In this document: one piece after another, positions 24,905-34,053 of the stretch
Layout of the letters: the number at the start of each line of letters is the position of its first letter
Position numbering within the stretch: position 1 is the first letter of the stretch
Assembly (NCBI GenBank): GCA_021774695.1
Contig: JAJFIU010000110.1
Location: 1-64,000, forward strand
DNA from: Alphaproteobacteria bacterium
GTDB lineage: Bacteria; Pseudomonadota; Alphaproteobacteria; Sphingomonadales; Kordiimonadaceae
DNA length: 64,000 nucleotides
Direction: 5' to 3'
The notes under the pieces: model-generated
Told to the model about the DNA's origin: nothing
The model's input: only the letters and a program-made list of their open reading frames with translations
Database searches by the model: none
Made by a program: the position numbers and the translations under genes

Positions 24905-26452
24905 GTGTCAGGCCACCTTAATCCATACACCAACCACACTAAAGCTGATGTACAGGCGCAGGCAATGTTGCTGGACAACATCAACGAGGGTGTTGTTGTT
25001 CGCTGCGGTAACGAAGTGCTCTTTGCCAACAGTGCAATATTCAGGCTTCTTGGCGCGGAGCCTGATGATACATCTCAACTTGAAAAACGGATGGAAGAAT
25101 GGATCCATCCCGACGACCTTCAGAAAATCAACGAGATGTACGATCAGAGAATGGCGGGAAAAGATGTTCCCACCACCTATGAATTCAGGTTGGTTCGTCT
25201 TGATGGCAGCTATATTTGGGTGTCCAGCCGCGCGATGCGTGCACAGTGGGCCGGAGAACCATGCCTCGTCGGATACCTGAATGATATTACTGACGAGATT
25301 GAAATCCGAAACAAACAAAAACTCAGCAGTGATTTGTTCAAAAATATATTCAACATAACGCCCGAGTTTATGTTGTTGTTTAGTTTAACAGACAACGAAG
25401 TGATCGACGTTAACCCGGCCTTTCTGAATATATTTGGCCATCGCAAAGACAAGGTTTTGGGGCATAGGGTCAGCGAACTTGGTATGTGGTCTGAGCCAAC
25501 TTTTTTCGAACGGTTCATCGAGGAATTGAAAACAACCGCCTCCCTGACAGATATTCCGGCAGCGCTGGAAACCCGAGGTGGTATCATTCGACATTTTCGT
25601 TTGTTCGCCCGCCGCATCGACGGTGTGGCTGAACCATTGTTGCTGATGACTGGCCGTGATGTGACGGATGAGATGTCCCATGCCCGTGAACTTCAAAGAA
25701 CCCGCGATGCCGCTGAACTATCAAATAGAACAAAGTCTGAATTTTTAGCCAACATGAGCCATGAACTGCGCACACCGCTGAATGCCATACTGGGCTTTTC
25801 GGAACTGATCCGGGACGGCGTTGGCGGAAACGCGCTGGCATCAAAATACCCGGAGTACGCCAGCGATATTCATAAAAGCGGCACTCACTTGTTGTCGATC
25901 ATTAATGATATTCTGGATCTGTCGAAAGTGGAGGCCGGGAGACTGGAAGCACAAATCAGCGTACTTGATCCGATTCCGTGTCTGGAACTTTGCATGCGGT
26001 TGGTTCAACAGCGTGCAGTTGCAGCCCAGATCATGATCAGCAGCGAGCTGGATTTCCAAATTATGCTAAAAGCCGATGAACGGTTGTTGAAGCAAATCGG
26101 GTTAAACCTGCTGTCGAACGCGGTGAAATTTACCGATGCCGGGGGCAAGGTGTCTCTGACCCTAGCCAAAACCGCGGATGGCGGCGCCTGCCTGTCGGTT
26201 GAAGACACGGGCATAGGAATGACGGCAGTTGAAATTTCCGTTGCCAAAAGACCGTTCGGGCAGGTCGATTCGAGCCTTAGCCGTCGCCATGAGGGCTCTG
26301 GTCTTGGTTTGCCCTTGGTTGTTGCCTTTGTAGATAAATTGGGCGGCACCGTTTCGATTGAAAGCCGACCCGGTGTAGGCACCCGCGTAGCAGTCTACTT
26401 CCCTGCCAATAGTGTCTGTCACAGGACAGCGACGCTAGCGGAATCGGCCTGA
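24905..26452 (+). CDS. PAS sensor histidine kinase (PleC/DivJ-like H-box)
   Basis: A 515-residue cytoplasmic kinase with a GTG start and no membrane helix. Two PAS domains come first (about 15-140, with EWIHPDDLQ and SYIWVSSRAMRA; about 145-265). Then follow the HisKA box FLANMSHELRTPLNAILGFS, the N-box (GLNLLSNAVKFTDAGG), the G1 box EDTGIGM and the G2 box GSGLGLPLVV. The H-box wording is the type found in alphaproteobacterial PleC, DivJ and PdhS kinases. No response regulator is adjacent, so the partner is elsewhere. It is convergent with purD. Confidence 0.9.
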   Translation: MSGHLNPYTNHTKADVQAQAMLLDNINEGVVVRCGNEVLFANSAIFRLLGAEPDDTSQLEKRMEEWIHPDDLQKINEMYDQRMAGKDVPTTYEFRLVRLDGSYIWVSSRAMRAQWAGEPCLVGYLNDITDEIEIRNKQKLSSDLFKNIFNITPEFMLLFSLTDNEVIDVNPAFLNIFGHRKDKVLGHRVSELGMWSEPTFFERFIEELKTTASLTDIPAALETRGGIIRHFRLFARRIDGVAEPLLLMTGRDVTDEMSHARELQRTRDAAELSNRTKSEFLANMSHELRTPLNAILGFSELIRDGVGGNALASKYPEYASDIHKSGTHLLSIINDILDLSKVEAGRLEAQISVLDPIPCLELCMRLVQQRAVAAQIMISSELDFQIMLKADERLLKQIGLNLLSNAVKFTDAGGKVSLTLAKTADGGACLSVEDTGIGMTAVEISVAKRPFGQVDSSLSRRHEGSGLGLPLVVAFVDKLGGTVSIESRPGVGTRVAVYFPANSVCHRTATLAESA

Positions 26453-26470
26453 ATATAATGATGCACCGTA

Positions 26471-27742
26471 TTAACTGCGGTTGATCGCACGCCACCCAAT
26501 ATCACTGCGACAAAAACCATCAGGCCATTCGATTTTTGAGACTGCTGAATAGGCCAGGTTTTTGGCTTCAACTACCGAAGGGGCCTGTGCAGTTACGTTC
26601 AAAACCCTGCCGCCGACAGCAATGATATTGCCGTTTTCTCGTTTGGTGCCAGCATGGAATATTTCAACATTTTCGTCGCTTGCCGCAATGTCGGTATTTT
26701 TAATCACCGAGCCTTTCGAGTATGAGCCGGGGTAGCCTTTGGCCGCCAGTACCACCGCCAACGCAGTATCCTCAGTCCAGCTGGCAGTTTGCGCTGCGAG
26801 TGAACCGTCAGCGGTGGCCATTAGAAGGGGAACAATGTCGCAGGTCATACGCATCATAAGTACTTGGCATTCAGGATCGCCGAACCTGCAATTATATTCG
26901 ATGAGCTTGGGGCCGGTGTCTGTAATCATCAACCCGGCAAAGAGAACACCTTTGTAGGTGCATCCCATGTCAGCCATCGCAGCCGCTGTAGGTTCGATAA
27001 TCTCTGCCATAACACGGTCAACCATTTGCTCGGTCATGACCGGTGCAGGTGAATAGGCCCCCATACCGCCGGTGTTTGGCCCTGTGTCGCCTTCACCCAC
27101 TGCTTTGTGGTCTTGCGCGGTCGCTAGCGGCAGAGTTGTTTTTCCGTCCGCGAGGGCAAAGAAGCTGGCTTCTTCTCCGACCATAAACTCCTCGACCACC
27201 ACTTCGCCTCCCGCTTCACCAAACCCGCCGTCGAACATCATATCGACTGCATCGTTTGCTTCCGGGATGGTAGCGGCAATGATAACGCCTTTACCGGCGG
27301 CAAGACCGTCAGCTTTCACCACAATGGGTGTGCCGCATTCGGCAATATATTGTTTGGCAGAATCCGGGTCGCTGAAGCGCCCGTACGCGGCAGTTGGAAT
27401 ATTGTAGCGGGCGCACATGTCTTTGGTGAAGCCTTTGGAACCTTCCAGCTGCGCCGCCGCTGCACTGGGGCCAAAAACCGGGATTCCCGCGGCGTTGAGA
27501 GCGTCAGCTATGCCGTCCACAAGCGGCGCTTCGGGGCCAACTACCACCAAGCCCACCTTCTGCTTCCGACAAAAATCAATCACAGCATCATGGTCGGTCG
27601 CATCAAGGTCAACGCAGGATGCGATGGTCTCGATACCGCCGTTTCCAGGCGCACAAAAAAGAGTTTCGACCAAGGGGCTTTGGCCAATTTTCCATGCCAA
27701 TGCGTGTTCGCGGCCGCCTGACCCAATCAACAGTATATTCAT
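26471..27742 (-). CDS. purD: Phosphoribosylamine-glycine ligase
   Basis: A 423-residue ATP-grasp enzyme that joins glycine to phosphoribosylamine in purine synthesis. Signatures: [66 protein letters not shown] and the PurD motif [13 protein letters not shown]. Length is standard. It is divergent from xseA, an arrangement common in alphaproteobacteria. Confidence 0.97.
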   Translation of the reverse strand: MNILLIGSGGREHALAWKIGQSPLVETLFCAPGNGGIETIASCVDLDATDHDAVIDFCRKQKVGLVVVGPEAPLVDGIADALNAAGIPVFGPSAAAAQLEGSKGFTKDMCARYNIPTAAYGRFSDPDSAKQYIAECGTPIVVKADGLAAGKGVIIAATIPEANDAVDMMFDGGFGEAGGEVVVEEFMVGEEASFFALADGKTTLPLATAQDHKAVGEGDTGPNTGGMGAYSPAPVMTEQMVDRVMAEIIEPTAAAMADMGCTYKGVLFAGLMITDTGPKLIEYNCRFGDPECQVLMMRMTCDIVPLLMATADGSLAAQTASWTEDTALAVVLAAKGYPGSYSKGSVIKNTDIAASDENVEIFHAGTKRENGNIIAVGGRVLNVTAQAPSVVEAKNLAYSAVSKIEWPDGFCRSDIGWRAINRS

Positions 27743-27846
27743 TATTTACCCTTATTTGTCCTTTGTGGGGGCTCACTTCTTGAAAGCTTGCTTCTTGTAT
27801 CATAGGTTTGGCACCACTCAAGTCTATAAGCGGCGAGGCATATAAT

Positions 27847-29331
27847 TTGACCGAAGAATGGCCGGTATCGAACCTGCAAGAATATAGCGTATCTGATCTA
27901 TCATCGGCGCTCAAACGGTCTGTTGAAGATCAGTTTGGTCTGGTGCGCGTTCGCGCTGAGCTTTCCGGGGTTAAGCCTGCGGCGTCCGGTCATCTGTATT
28001 TTGCCTTAAAGGATGACAAATCGGTTTTGGACGGTGTTTGTTGGCGTGGCAATGCCCAAAAATTGTCGTTTCGCCCTGAGGATGGCCTGGAAGTTATTTG
28101 CACCGGCAAACTGACCACCTATGCCGCACGGTCCAAATACCAGATGGTTGTCGAATCGATGGAGCCTGCGGGCGCTGGCGCGTTGATGGCACTCTTGGAT
28201 GAACGGCGGAAAAAACTGGCTGCCGAGGGTCTGTTTGACGATGCCAGTAAACAGCCAATTCCATTTTTGCCGTCGGTGATCGGTGTTGTTACGTCGCCGA
28301 CCGGCGCGGTTATTCGAGATATTCTCCACAGGTTAAACGACCGCTTTCCAAGGCGCGTGATTGTCTGGCCGGTGATGGTGCAGGGGCAGGCGGCAGCTGA
28401 TCAGATCGCGGGTGCCATTGAAGGCTTCAATAGCCTGAAGCCGGGTAGCGGCGTGCCCAAACCAGATGTTTTGATCGTGGCGCGCGGTGGCGGCTCGATT
28501 GAAGACTTATGGGCTTTCAATGAAGAAGTGGTCGTGCGCGCCGCTGCGGCCAGCAAAATTCCGTTGATATCGGCAGTAGGCCACGAAACCGATACTACGC
28601 TGATTGATTTTGCCTCGGACCTGCGCGCGCCGACGCCGACGGGTGCCGCCGAGTTCGCCGTGCCGGTTCGGGAAGATTTATTGTTTTCCATCACAGATAC
28701 CGGGCGGAGGCTGGCACTTCAAAAACAAAGTCTGGTTCAAGGCAGGCGCGACAAGCTGGACGCATTGGGCCGGGCTTTGCCGAGCCCATCTGATTTATTG
28801 GGCATGGTGCAACAGCGGTTCGATGATCTGTGCGACCGCCTACCGCGAGCACTTTCTTATATCGCTCGCAGTAAAGAAAGCACGCTTAACCGTGTTAGTG
28901 GTGCCCTGACCCCAGGAAGACTGAAACAAGCGGTGACATTTCATGGCAATGGGCTAGGTGTACTTAGCGGGCGGTTGCGCCCGGCTATTGATCGATTTTT
29001 GCGTGCAAAGAATGACGGACTTATGTCCACTGCGCGGGTACTGGACAGTTTATCGTTCGAGAGGATTCTAGACCGTGGGTTTGCTCTGGTTGAAAATGCC
29101 GACGGGTTGCCTGTTTCGCGGGCAGGCGCTCTAAGCGATGAGGACATGGTTTCTTTGCGATTTGCGGATGGTGCTCTGAAGGCTCAAATCGTCGGCGCGC
29201 CACTTGAAGGTGACGGCAAAAACCAACAACCGCAGCCGATCCGAAAAAAAACCAGACAGCAAGCGACCAAGTCCAAGAAATCAAAAAATACTCCCTCAAA
29301 GGATGACCTGTCACAGGGAAAACTTTTCTGA
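27847..29331 (+). CDS. xseA: Exodeoxyribonuclease VII large subunit
   Basis: TTG 27847, with GAGG at 27835-27838, is the best start (494 residues); another TTG at 27808 lacks useful spacing. The N-terminal OB domain (EYSVSDLSSALKRSVEDQFG, GHLYFALKDDKSVLDGVCWR) is followed by the catalytic core with VITSPTGAVIRDILHRL-type sequence (VVTSPTGAVIRDILHRLNDR), ARGGGSIEDLWAFNEE and SAVGHETDTTLIDFASDLRA, then a helical region. A Lys-rich tail ends the protein. With the small subunit XseB (not in the window) it degrades single-stranded DNA. Confidence 0.95.
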   Translation: MTEEWPVSNLQEYSVSDLSSALKRSVEDQFGLVRVRAELSGVKPAASGHLYFALKDDKSVLDGVCWRGNAQKLSFRPEDGLEVICTGKLTTYAARSKYQMVVESMEPAGAGALMALLDERRKKLAAEGLFDDASKQPIPFLPSVIGVVTSPTGAVIRDILHRLNDRFPRRVIVWPVMVQGQAAADQIAGAIEGFNSLKPGSGVPKPDVLIVARGGGSIEDLWAFNEEVVVRAAAASKIPLISAVGHETDTTLIDFASDLRAPTPTGAAEFAVPVREDLLFSITDTGRRLALQKQSLVQGRRDKLDALGRALPSPSDLLGMVQQRFDDLCDRLPRALSYIARSKESTLNRVSGALTPGRLKQAVTFHGNGLGVLSGRLRPAIDRFLRAKNDGLMSTARVLDSLSFERILDRGFALVENADGLPVSRAGALSDEDMVSLRFADGALKAQIVGAPLEGDGKNQQPQPIRKKTRQQATKSKKSKNTPSKDDLSQGKLF

Positions 29332-29385
29332 GCGACAAAGTGCGTGTGCCGTGATTTAGCCTTTTTTTTAGGAATGATACGACTG

Positions 29386-30207
29386 ATGAGAAAAATACTG
29401 ACCCTGTGTTTTGCGTTTAACTTTGTGTCCGTGCTGTTTGCAACCAGCGTGGCGGCAGCCCCCCAATTGAAAGGCGGTGCAACACAGGGCGGCATGCTTT
29501 GGGGAAAAGTGGAGCCGGGCACCAGTGTTCTGTTAGACGGCAACCTCGTCGATGTTCATGAAAGCGGTGTTTTTGTCATCGGGTTTGGTCGAGACCATAT
29601 TGCGTCAGCCGAATTGGAATACAGGTACCGCGGCGGCGAAACAGACTCTCAAACTATAGCTATTGAACCGCGCGAATTTGATATTGAACGGGTTAACGGA
29701 TTACCGCCGAAAACCGTTACACCGCCTCCGGAATGGACCGCGCGGCGTAAAATTGAAAATGGTCGCGTGCGATCTGCACGAGCGGTTATGATGCCAGAAA
29801 CTCAGTGGGTTGCAGGCTTTCTAAAGCCGGCCGAGGGTAGATTTTCGGGATATTACGGCAGCCAGCGCATTCTTAACGGCGAGCCGCGCAGCCCCCATTA
29901 CGGGCTTGATATCGCGGCCGATGTGGGCACGCCCATATGGGCCCCGGCTGGCGGTGTGGTCCGGTTGGCAGCGTCTGACTTTTTGCTTGAAGGCGGAATT
30001 GTTATTATCGATCACGGCATGGGTATCACCTCAACCCTGTTTCATATGAATTCTGTAACTGTTAAGGAAGGTGCCCGCGTTGAACAGGGCGACGAGATAG
30101 GCACTGTCGGTGCCAAAGGGCGCGCCAACGGACCCCATGTGGATTGGCGAGTGAATTGGAAGAATGTGAGGCTAGACCCCATGTTGGTGTTGGAAGAGGG
30201 AAAATGA
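29386..30207 (+). CDS. M23 (LytM-type) peptidase, exported
   Basis: The start at ATG 29386 gives a clean signal peptide (RKILTLCFAFNFVSVLFATS); two earlier in-frame ATGs fit less well. The 273-residue product has the M23 core in its C-terminal third: HYGLDIAADVGTPIWAPAGG with His and Asp ligands, GGIVIIDHGMG and GPHVDWRVNW. The last motif has Asp where LytM enzymes usually have the second His (GPHLHW); this variant is, as I recall, frequent in a proteobacterial subgroup, so activity is likely but less certain. It would cut peptidoglycan cross-links. The porin gene follows after one base. Confidence 0.87.
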   Translation: MRKILTLCFAFNFVSVLFATSVAAAPQLKGGATQGGMLWGKVEPGTSVLLDGNLVDVHESGVFVIGFGRDHIASAELEYRYRGGETDSQTIAIEPREFDIERVNGLPPKTVTPPPEWTARRKIENGRVRSARAVMMPETQWVAGFLKPAEGRFSGYYGSQRILNGEPRSPHYGLDIAADVGTPIWAPAGGVVRLAASDFLLEGGIVIIDHGMGITSTLFHMNSVTVKEGARVEQGDEIGTVGAKGRANGPHVDWRVNWKNVRLDPMLVLEEGK

Positions 30208-30208
30208 C

Positions 30209-30913
30209 GTGAAAATATTCTGGGCCGCTACTGCAATGGCGCCGTTTTTTCTAAGTGGCGGCGCGCTTTATGCGCAAGACGCTGACTCTGCTTTTTCTAT
30301 CGAGGGATATGTGGGAGCGGTTACCGATTTCCGCGACCGAGGCCTTTCTCTGTCGGACGGGGATGTCGCGGTTATGGCGTCTGTTGGTGCGTTCCATGAG
30401 AGCGGCTTTTATTTTGGACTGGATGCCGCTAAAATTGATACTGCCAATATCGGGCCGGGCAACGGCGGCAATTTCCGCACCGAGTTTTTTGCGGGCTACT
30501 CACTTGATCGCGGCGACTATGTGTATGATCTCTCGGTTGAATTTGATAGTATTTACGGTGATACCACCCAGTATTATCCAGAATTCAAAGCCTCAATTTC
30601 CCGGGATTTTGGCATCGCTTTTACCCGTGTGGGCGCAGCCTATGCACCCGGTGGGCGCTGGAACAATCCGCAAAATCAAAGCTTTTATACCTATGCTGAT
30701 TTGGAATTACCGGTGCCGACACTGCCTGCGCTGACGGTGGTTAGCCATGTGGGTCGCGACTTCCGCAGCGACGTTGGAAATATATGGGACTGGTCGGTTG
30801 GCTTGTCGCTGTTTGTTGGCGACGTTGAACTTAGTTTGTCTTACGACGATGCTTCACTTGACCAGCGGGCGGGCAACGGCGAAGTAATCTTCGGAGCGCG
30901 CTTTTACTTCTGA
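30209..30913 (+). CDS. TorF-family putative porin
   Basis: A 234-residue outer-membrane protein starting at GTG 30209, one base after the M23 stop. The signal peptide ends near GGALYAQD. The rest is alternating beta strands with many aromatic residues, beginning FSIEGYVGAVTDFRDRGLSL and ending in Phe (VIFGARFYF), the usual outer-membrane C-terminal signature. YRDRGLS-like openings mark the TorF/TIGR02001 group. Substrate unknown. Its 3' end overlaps the convergent kinase gene by 10 bases. Confidence 0.85.
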   Translation: MKIFWAATAMAPFFLSGGALYAQDADSAFSIEGYVGAVTDFRDRGLSLSDGDVAVMASVGAFHESGFYFGLDAAKIDTANIGPGNGGNFRTEFFAGYSLDRGDYVYDLSVEFDSIYGDTTQYYPEFKASISRDFGIAFTRVGAAYAPGGRWNNPQNQSFYTYADLELPVPTLPALTVVSHVGRDFRSDVGNIWDWSVGLSLFVGDVELSLSYDDASLDQRAGNGEVIFGARFYF

Positions 30914-33063
30914 TGCGCCAGCTGCGGCGCCTGGCCGATGTTTTCGTTTGCAGCAGCGGACGGTTTCACCCCACGCTCAACAGGGAAAATCATCTGAACA
31001 GACGTGCCAATATTTTTTTCAGATTTTATCTTTAATATACCACTATGTAGCTGCATAAGCGTACTGGCGAGCGGCAAACCAAGGCCGGTCCCCTCATGGG
31101 CGCGGGTAAGTGTAGTGCCCGCCTGACCAAAGGGTGTTAATGCAATCGCCAACTCCTGCTCATTCATGCCAACGCCGTCATCCTCAACTATAATTTCCAG
31201 ACCGCCTTCCCGGTTTTTTCGAGACGACACGGTGATATGCCCACTTGCAGGTGTAAATTTCACTGCGTTGCTGAGAAGATTAAGCAATATTTGTTTGACC
31301 AGCCGCTGGTCACCGTACAAAAGCCGAGCTTTTTCCTGTACGGATGACTTCAGAGTAACCTTGCCAGCAATTGCTTTATTGTTCACCAGGGAACATGTGT
31401 CACTGATCAGCAGTTCCAGGTCGATAAATTCTTCCGTCAGTTGAAGTTGGCCCGATTCCACCTTCGACAGGTCAAGAATGTCATTGATAATATCCAGCAG
31501 CAACCTACCACTGTCGTTAATATGATTGGCATATTCGTCATATTGTCTGGCACCCAGATCGCCGAATAACCGGTGGGTCATGATTTCAGAGAAGCCCAAA
31601 ATGGCATTGAGCGGCGTGCGCAGTTCGTGGCTCATGTTGGCCAGAAAATCGGATTTTGCTTTATTGGCCTGCTCGGCATTTAGGCGGGATTGAACCAGCG
31701 CTTTGTTGTGCTTGGTTTGCATAAATAGTGCGCCTGCGAGCATTAAGATAAAGACCACAGAGAAAATCAAAATAAGGTTGGAATTGGCTGATCGGGCATC
31801 GGTTAGTGCCAACTCGGCCTTTTGCTGTGCGACAACCGAATCCAGGCTATTGTGAAAGTGAGAAACACTTTCTGTAAATTCTTCGGATTGCTGATCAAGC
31901 TGAAGACGCCTGGTTTTATTTAGTTGGCGGAAGGCTTCATTTAATTTGCCTTCAGCACGCAGAATGTAGGCGTTTGTCAACATCGCGATTTCGCTGGTAT
32001 CATAGTCAAGTTGAAGCGCCTTGAATATTTCCTGCGACCGGCTGAGATATTGCTTTGCTGCCACGGGATCATCCAGCTCGGCATGGCTTACTGCTGCCAG
32101 ATCAAAAAGATGGGCTTTGGTAGTGGGGTCAATGTTGGCGTCAGATGTCGCCAGATTGATCAGTGCAAGTGTGCCCTTAAAGTCCCGTTGTTCGTATTTC
32201 AGCCACGCCAGGCCTTCGTATGCATAATAAAGCGTTTCAGGGTGGTCGTTCTGTTCAGCCACATCGAACAAAGCCCGGAAATATTTCTCGGCCGCTTCAA
32301 ACTGGCGAGCATCCTGAAGGGTTATCGCCATATTATACAAAATAGACTCGCGGTCGAACGCGATACCGGTTTTTCTGGAAAGCTCAAGCGCCTGACTATA
32401 ATATTCGGTTATATGATCCACATCGCCGATGCCGGCATATGTATATCCGAGCGTAGAGTATGCCAGCATCCGCATCCAGTTTCCGCGCAAGGTGTCTGGT
32501 AATGTCAGTGTGCTTGTGGTGAGTGCCGTCAACCCTTTGAGTGCATTTCCCTTGTCCATGCCGACAATTGCATCCAGCGAATCGACAAAAAACAAACTGT
32601 TCTCATTGCCGATTGAGTGGGCGAATTCTCTAACTGAAGCGATTTTCTTTTCAGCGTCTTCCAGCTGGCCATTTACCTGAGAGATGGAGGCAAATGCCAG
32701 GTCACTATATACTTTCAACTCATTGTCACCGGCCTCTACGGCGAGGGAACGGCCTATGGTGCCGTATTTTTCGAGACGTTCCACATTGCCGGAATCGATA
32801 GACAGATAGATCATTTCCTTGAGGACTTCGCACTGTTCCAGCGTTGAACTGGAACGGGCAAACAGGTCTTCCAGACTATTCATCCGCAGATGACTATCGG
32901 AGGACTCGGCCGCCAGCGTTGCGGTTAACAGTGTATCTACTGTGTCGGGTGTGTGGTGCTCCGCCGACAGGGTCGCTGGGGCAAACGGGGCGGTAGCTAT
33001 CCAGATAAGCGCAGCCAGAGCTTTCAAGATTGGATAACTAAATTGATATAGTGTCTTCGACAT
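30904..33063 (-). CDS. TPR-containing membrane sensor histidine kinase
   Basis: A 719-residue protein: N-terminal signal/anchor (ILKALAALIWIATAPFAPAT), a periplasmic region of TPR-like helical repeats (about residues 60-410, e.g. YYAYEGLAWLKYEQRDFKGT), one membrane helix (LILIFSVVFILMLAGALFM), then the kinase core. The H-box FLANMSHELRTPLNAILGFS is identical to that of the kinase at 24905; N-box LLNLLSNAVKFTPASG and GTGLGLPLA follow. The TPR sensor suggests binding of a protein or peptide in the periplasm. No adjacent response regulator. Confidence 0.88.
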   Translation of the reverse strand: MSKTLYQFSYPILKALAALIWIATAPFAPATLSAEHHTPDTVDTLLTATLAAESSDSHLRMNSLEDLFARSSSTLEQCEVLKEMIYLSIDSGNVERLEKYGTIGRSLAVEAGDNELKVYSDLAFASISQVNGQLEDAEKKIASVREFAHSIGNENSLFFVDSLDAIVGMDKGNALKGLTALTTSTLTLPDTLRGNWMRMLAYSTLGYTYAGIGDVDHITEYYSQALELSRKTGIAFDRESILYNMAITLQDARQFEAAEKYFRALFDVAEQNDHPETLYYAYEGLAWLKYEQRDFKGTLALINLATSDANIDPTTKAHLFDLAAVSHAELDDPVAAKQYLSRSQEIFKALQLDYDTSEIAMLTNAYILRAEGKLNEAFRQLNKTRRLQLDQQSEEFTESVSHFHNSLDSVVAQQKAELALTDARSANSNLILIFSVVFILMLAGALFMQTKHNKALVQSRLNAEQANKAKSDFLANMSHELRTPLNAILGFSEIMTHRLFGDLGARQYDEYANHINDSGRLLLDIINDILDLSKVESGQLQLTEEFIDLELLISDTCSLVNNKAIAGKVTLKSSVQEKARLLYGDQRLVKQILLNLLSNAVKFTPASGHITVSSRKNREGGLEIIVEDDGVGMNEQELAIALTPFGQAGTTLTRAHEGTGLGLPLASTLMQLHSGILKIKSEKNIGTSVQMIFPVERGVKPSAAANENIGQAPQLAHQK

Positions 33064-33130
33064 TCACGCGCCGCCCATAAAGTCCGTTCCTCACAACCTA
33101 CGAGAGTAGCACTGAAGTGCGAAAATAGGG

Positions 33131-34009
33131 TTAACGGGGTTGGTTTTTCTGGCGGTCGCGCCATTGTTCAAGTGCAGGTTTCACTCTTTCCATCAATGCG
33201 GGAATTATTGGTGTTGTGCCAGCAACAATATGCTCGTGAAGTGGTTTTTTGCGGTTGAATACGAGGCCGACTCCGTCGCCGGTGGTTAATTTCCCCCCGG
33301 CTTCTGACAGTATCAAATCGGCGGCCGCTACATCCCAGTCATTTTTAGGGCGCAGCGTCACACAGCAATCGAACTGTCCATCAGCGATCTGGCAAATTCT
33401 CAGTGCAATCGAGTTTGCCTGTTTAGCCACCATGCTCTCAGGCCAGGGCACAGGCCAAAATTTGCTGCTTTTGAACGCTGATGGATCACCCATCATTTTC
33501 GCTGACGCCAAATCGGTGCAACGCGATGTTGAAATGGGTGCGCCGTTTTTAGTGGCCCCTTTTCCAGTTTCAGCAAAATAAAAGGCTTCTTTCACCGGTG
33601 CATAGAAAGCGGCTAAGATTGGCTGTTGGTCTTGAACAAGCGAAACCGAAATGCCCCAGTCATCGCGCCCCGCCAGATAGGCGCGGGTTCCGTCGATGGG
33701 GTCGACAATCCATAACCGGCCACAACGCAGCCTCTCAGGTTGGTCTTCGGTTTCCTCAGATAGCCAACCGTATCCCGTTCGGTTTTGCATCAATGTTGTT
33801 CGCAAAAAATCGTCAACCGCAATGTCTGCCTCAGACACCGGATTGTCGGGGGATTTTTCCCAGACCTTAATATCGCGGGTGAAATAGGAAAGGGCAATAC
33901 GGCCAGCTTCGCGGGTGACTTGTTTGATGAGCTTGACGTCGTCAACACGTTTCCAGGGGCAGCTATCTTCGTCGAAAATACTGTCAGCTTCTGAAGCGGC
34001 CACCGTCAT
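33131..34009 (-). CDS. cysQ: 3'(2'),5'-bisphosphate nucleotidase, CysQ-like
   Basis: A 292-residue inositol-monophosphatase superfamily enzyme. Metal-site motifs are present: GWLSEETED, WIVDPIDGTRAYLAGRDDWG and KNDWDVAAADLILSEAGGKL. The Asp-rich DPIDGT box and the WDVAAA box are diagnostic. CysQ removes phosphate from PAP(S), relieving inhibition of sulfur assimilation; an inositol phosphatase role is possible. It lies 44 bases after pmbA in the same direction, a pairing common in alphaproteobacteria. Confidence 0.88.
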   Translation of the reverse strand: MTVAASEADSIFDEDSCPWKRVDDVKLIKQVTREAGRIALSYFTRDIKVWEKSPDNPVSEADIAVDDFLRTTLMQNRTGYGWLSEETEDQPERLRCGRLWIVDPIDGTRAYLAGRDDWGISVSLVQDQQPILAAFYAPVKEAFYFAETGKGATKNGAPISTSRCTDLASAKMMGDPSAFKSSKFWPVPWPESMVAKQANSIALRICQIADGQFDCCVTLRPKNDWDVAAADLILSEAGGKLTTGDGVGLVFNRKKPLHEHIVAGTTPIIPALMERVKPALEQWRDRQKNQPR

Positions 34010-34053
34010 GGCATTATCGCCTTTACTTCAAGGTAAACGGAACGGAAAGCCCA

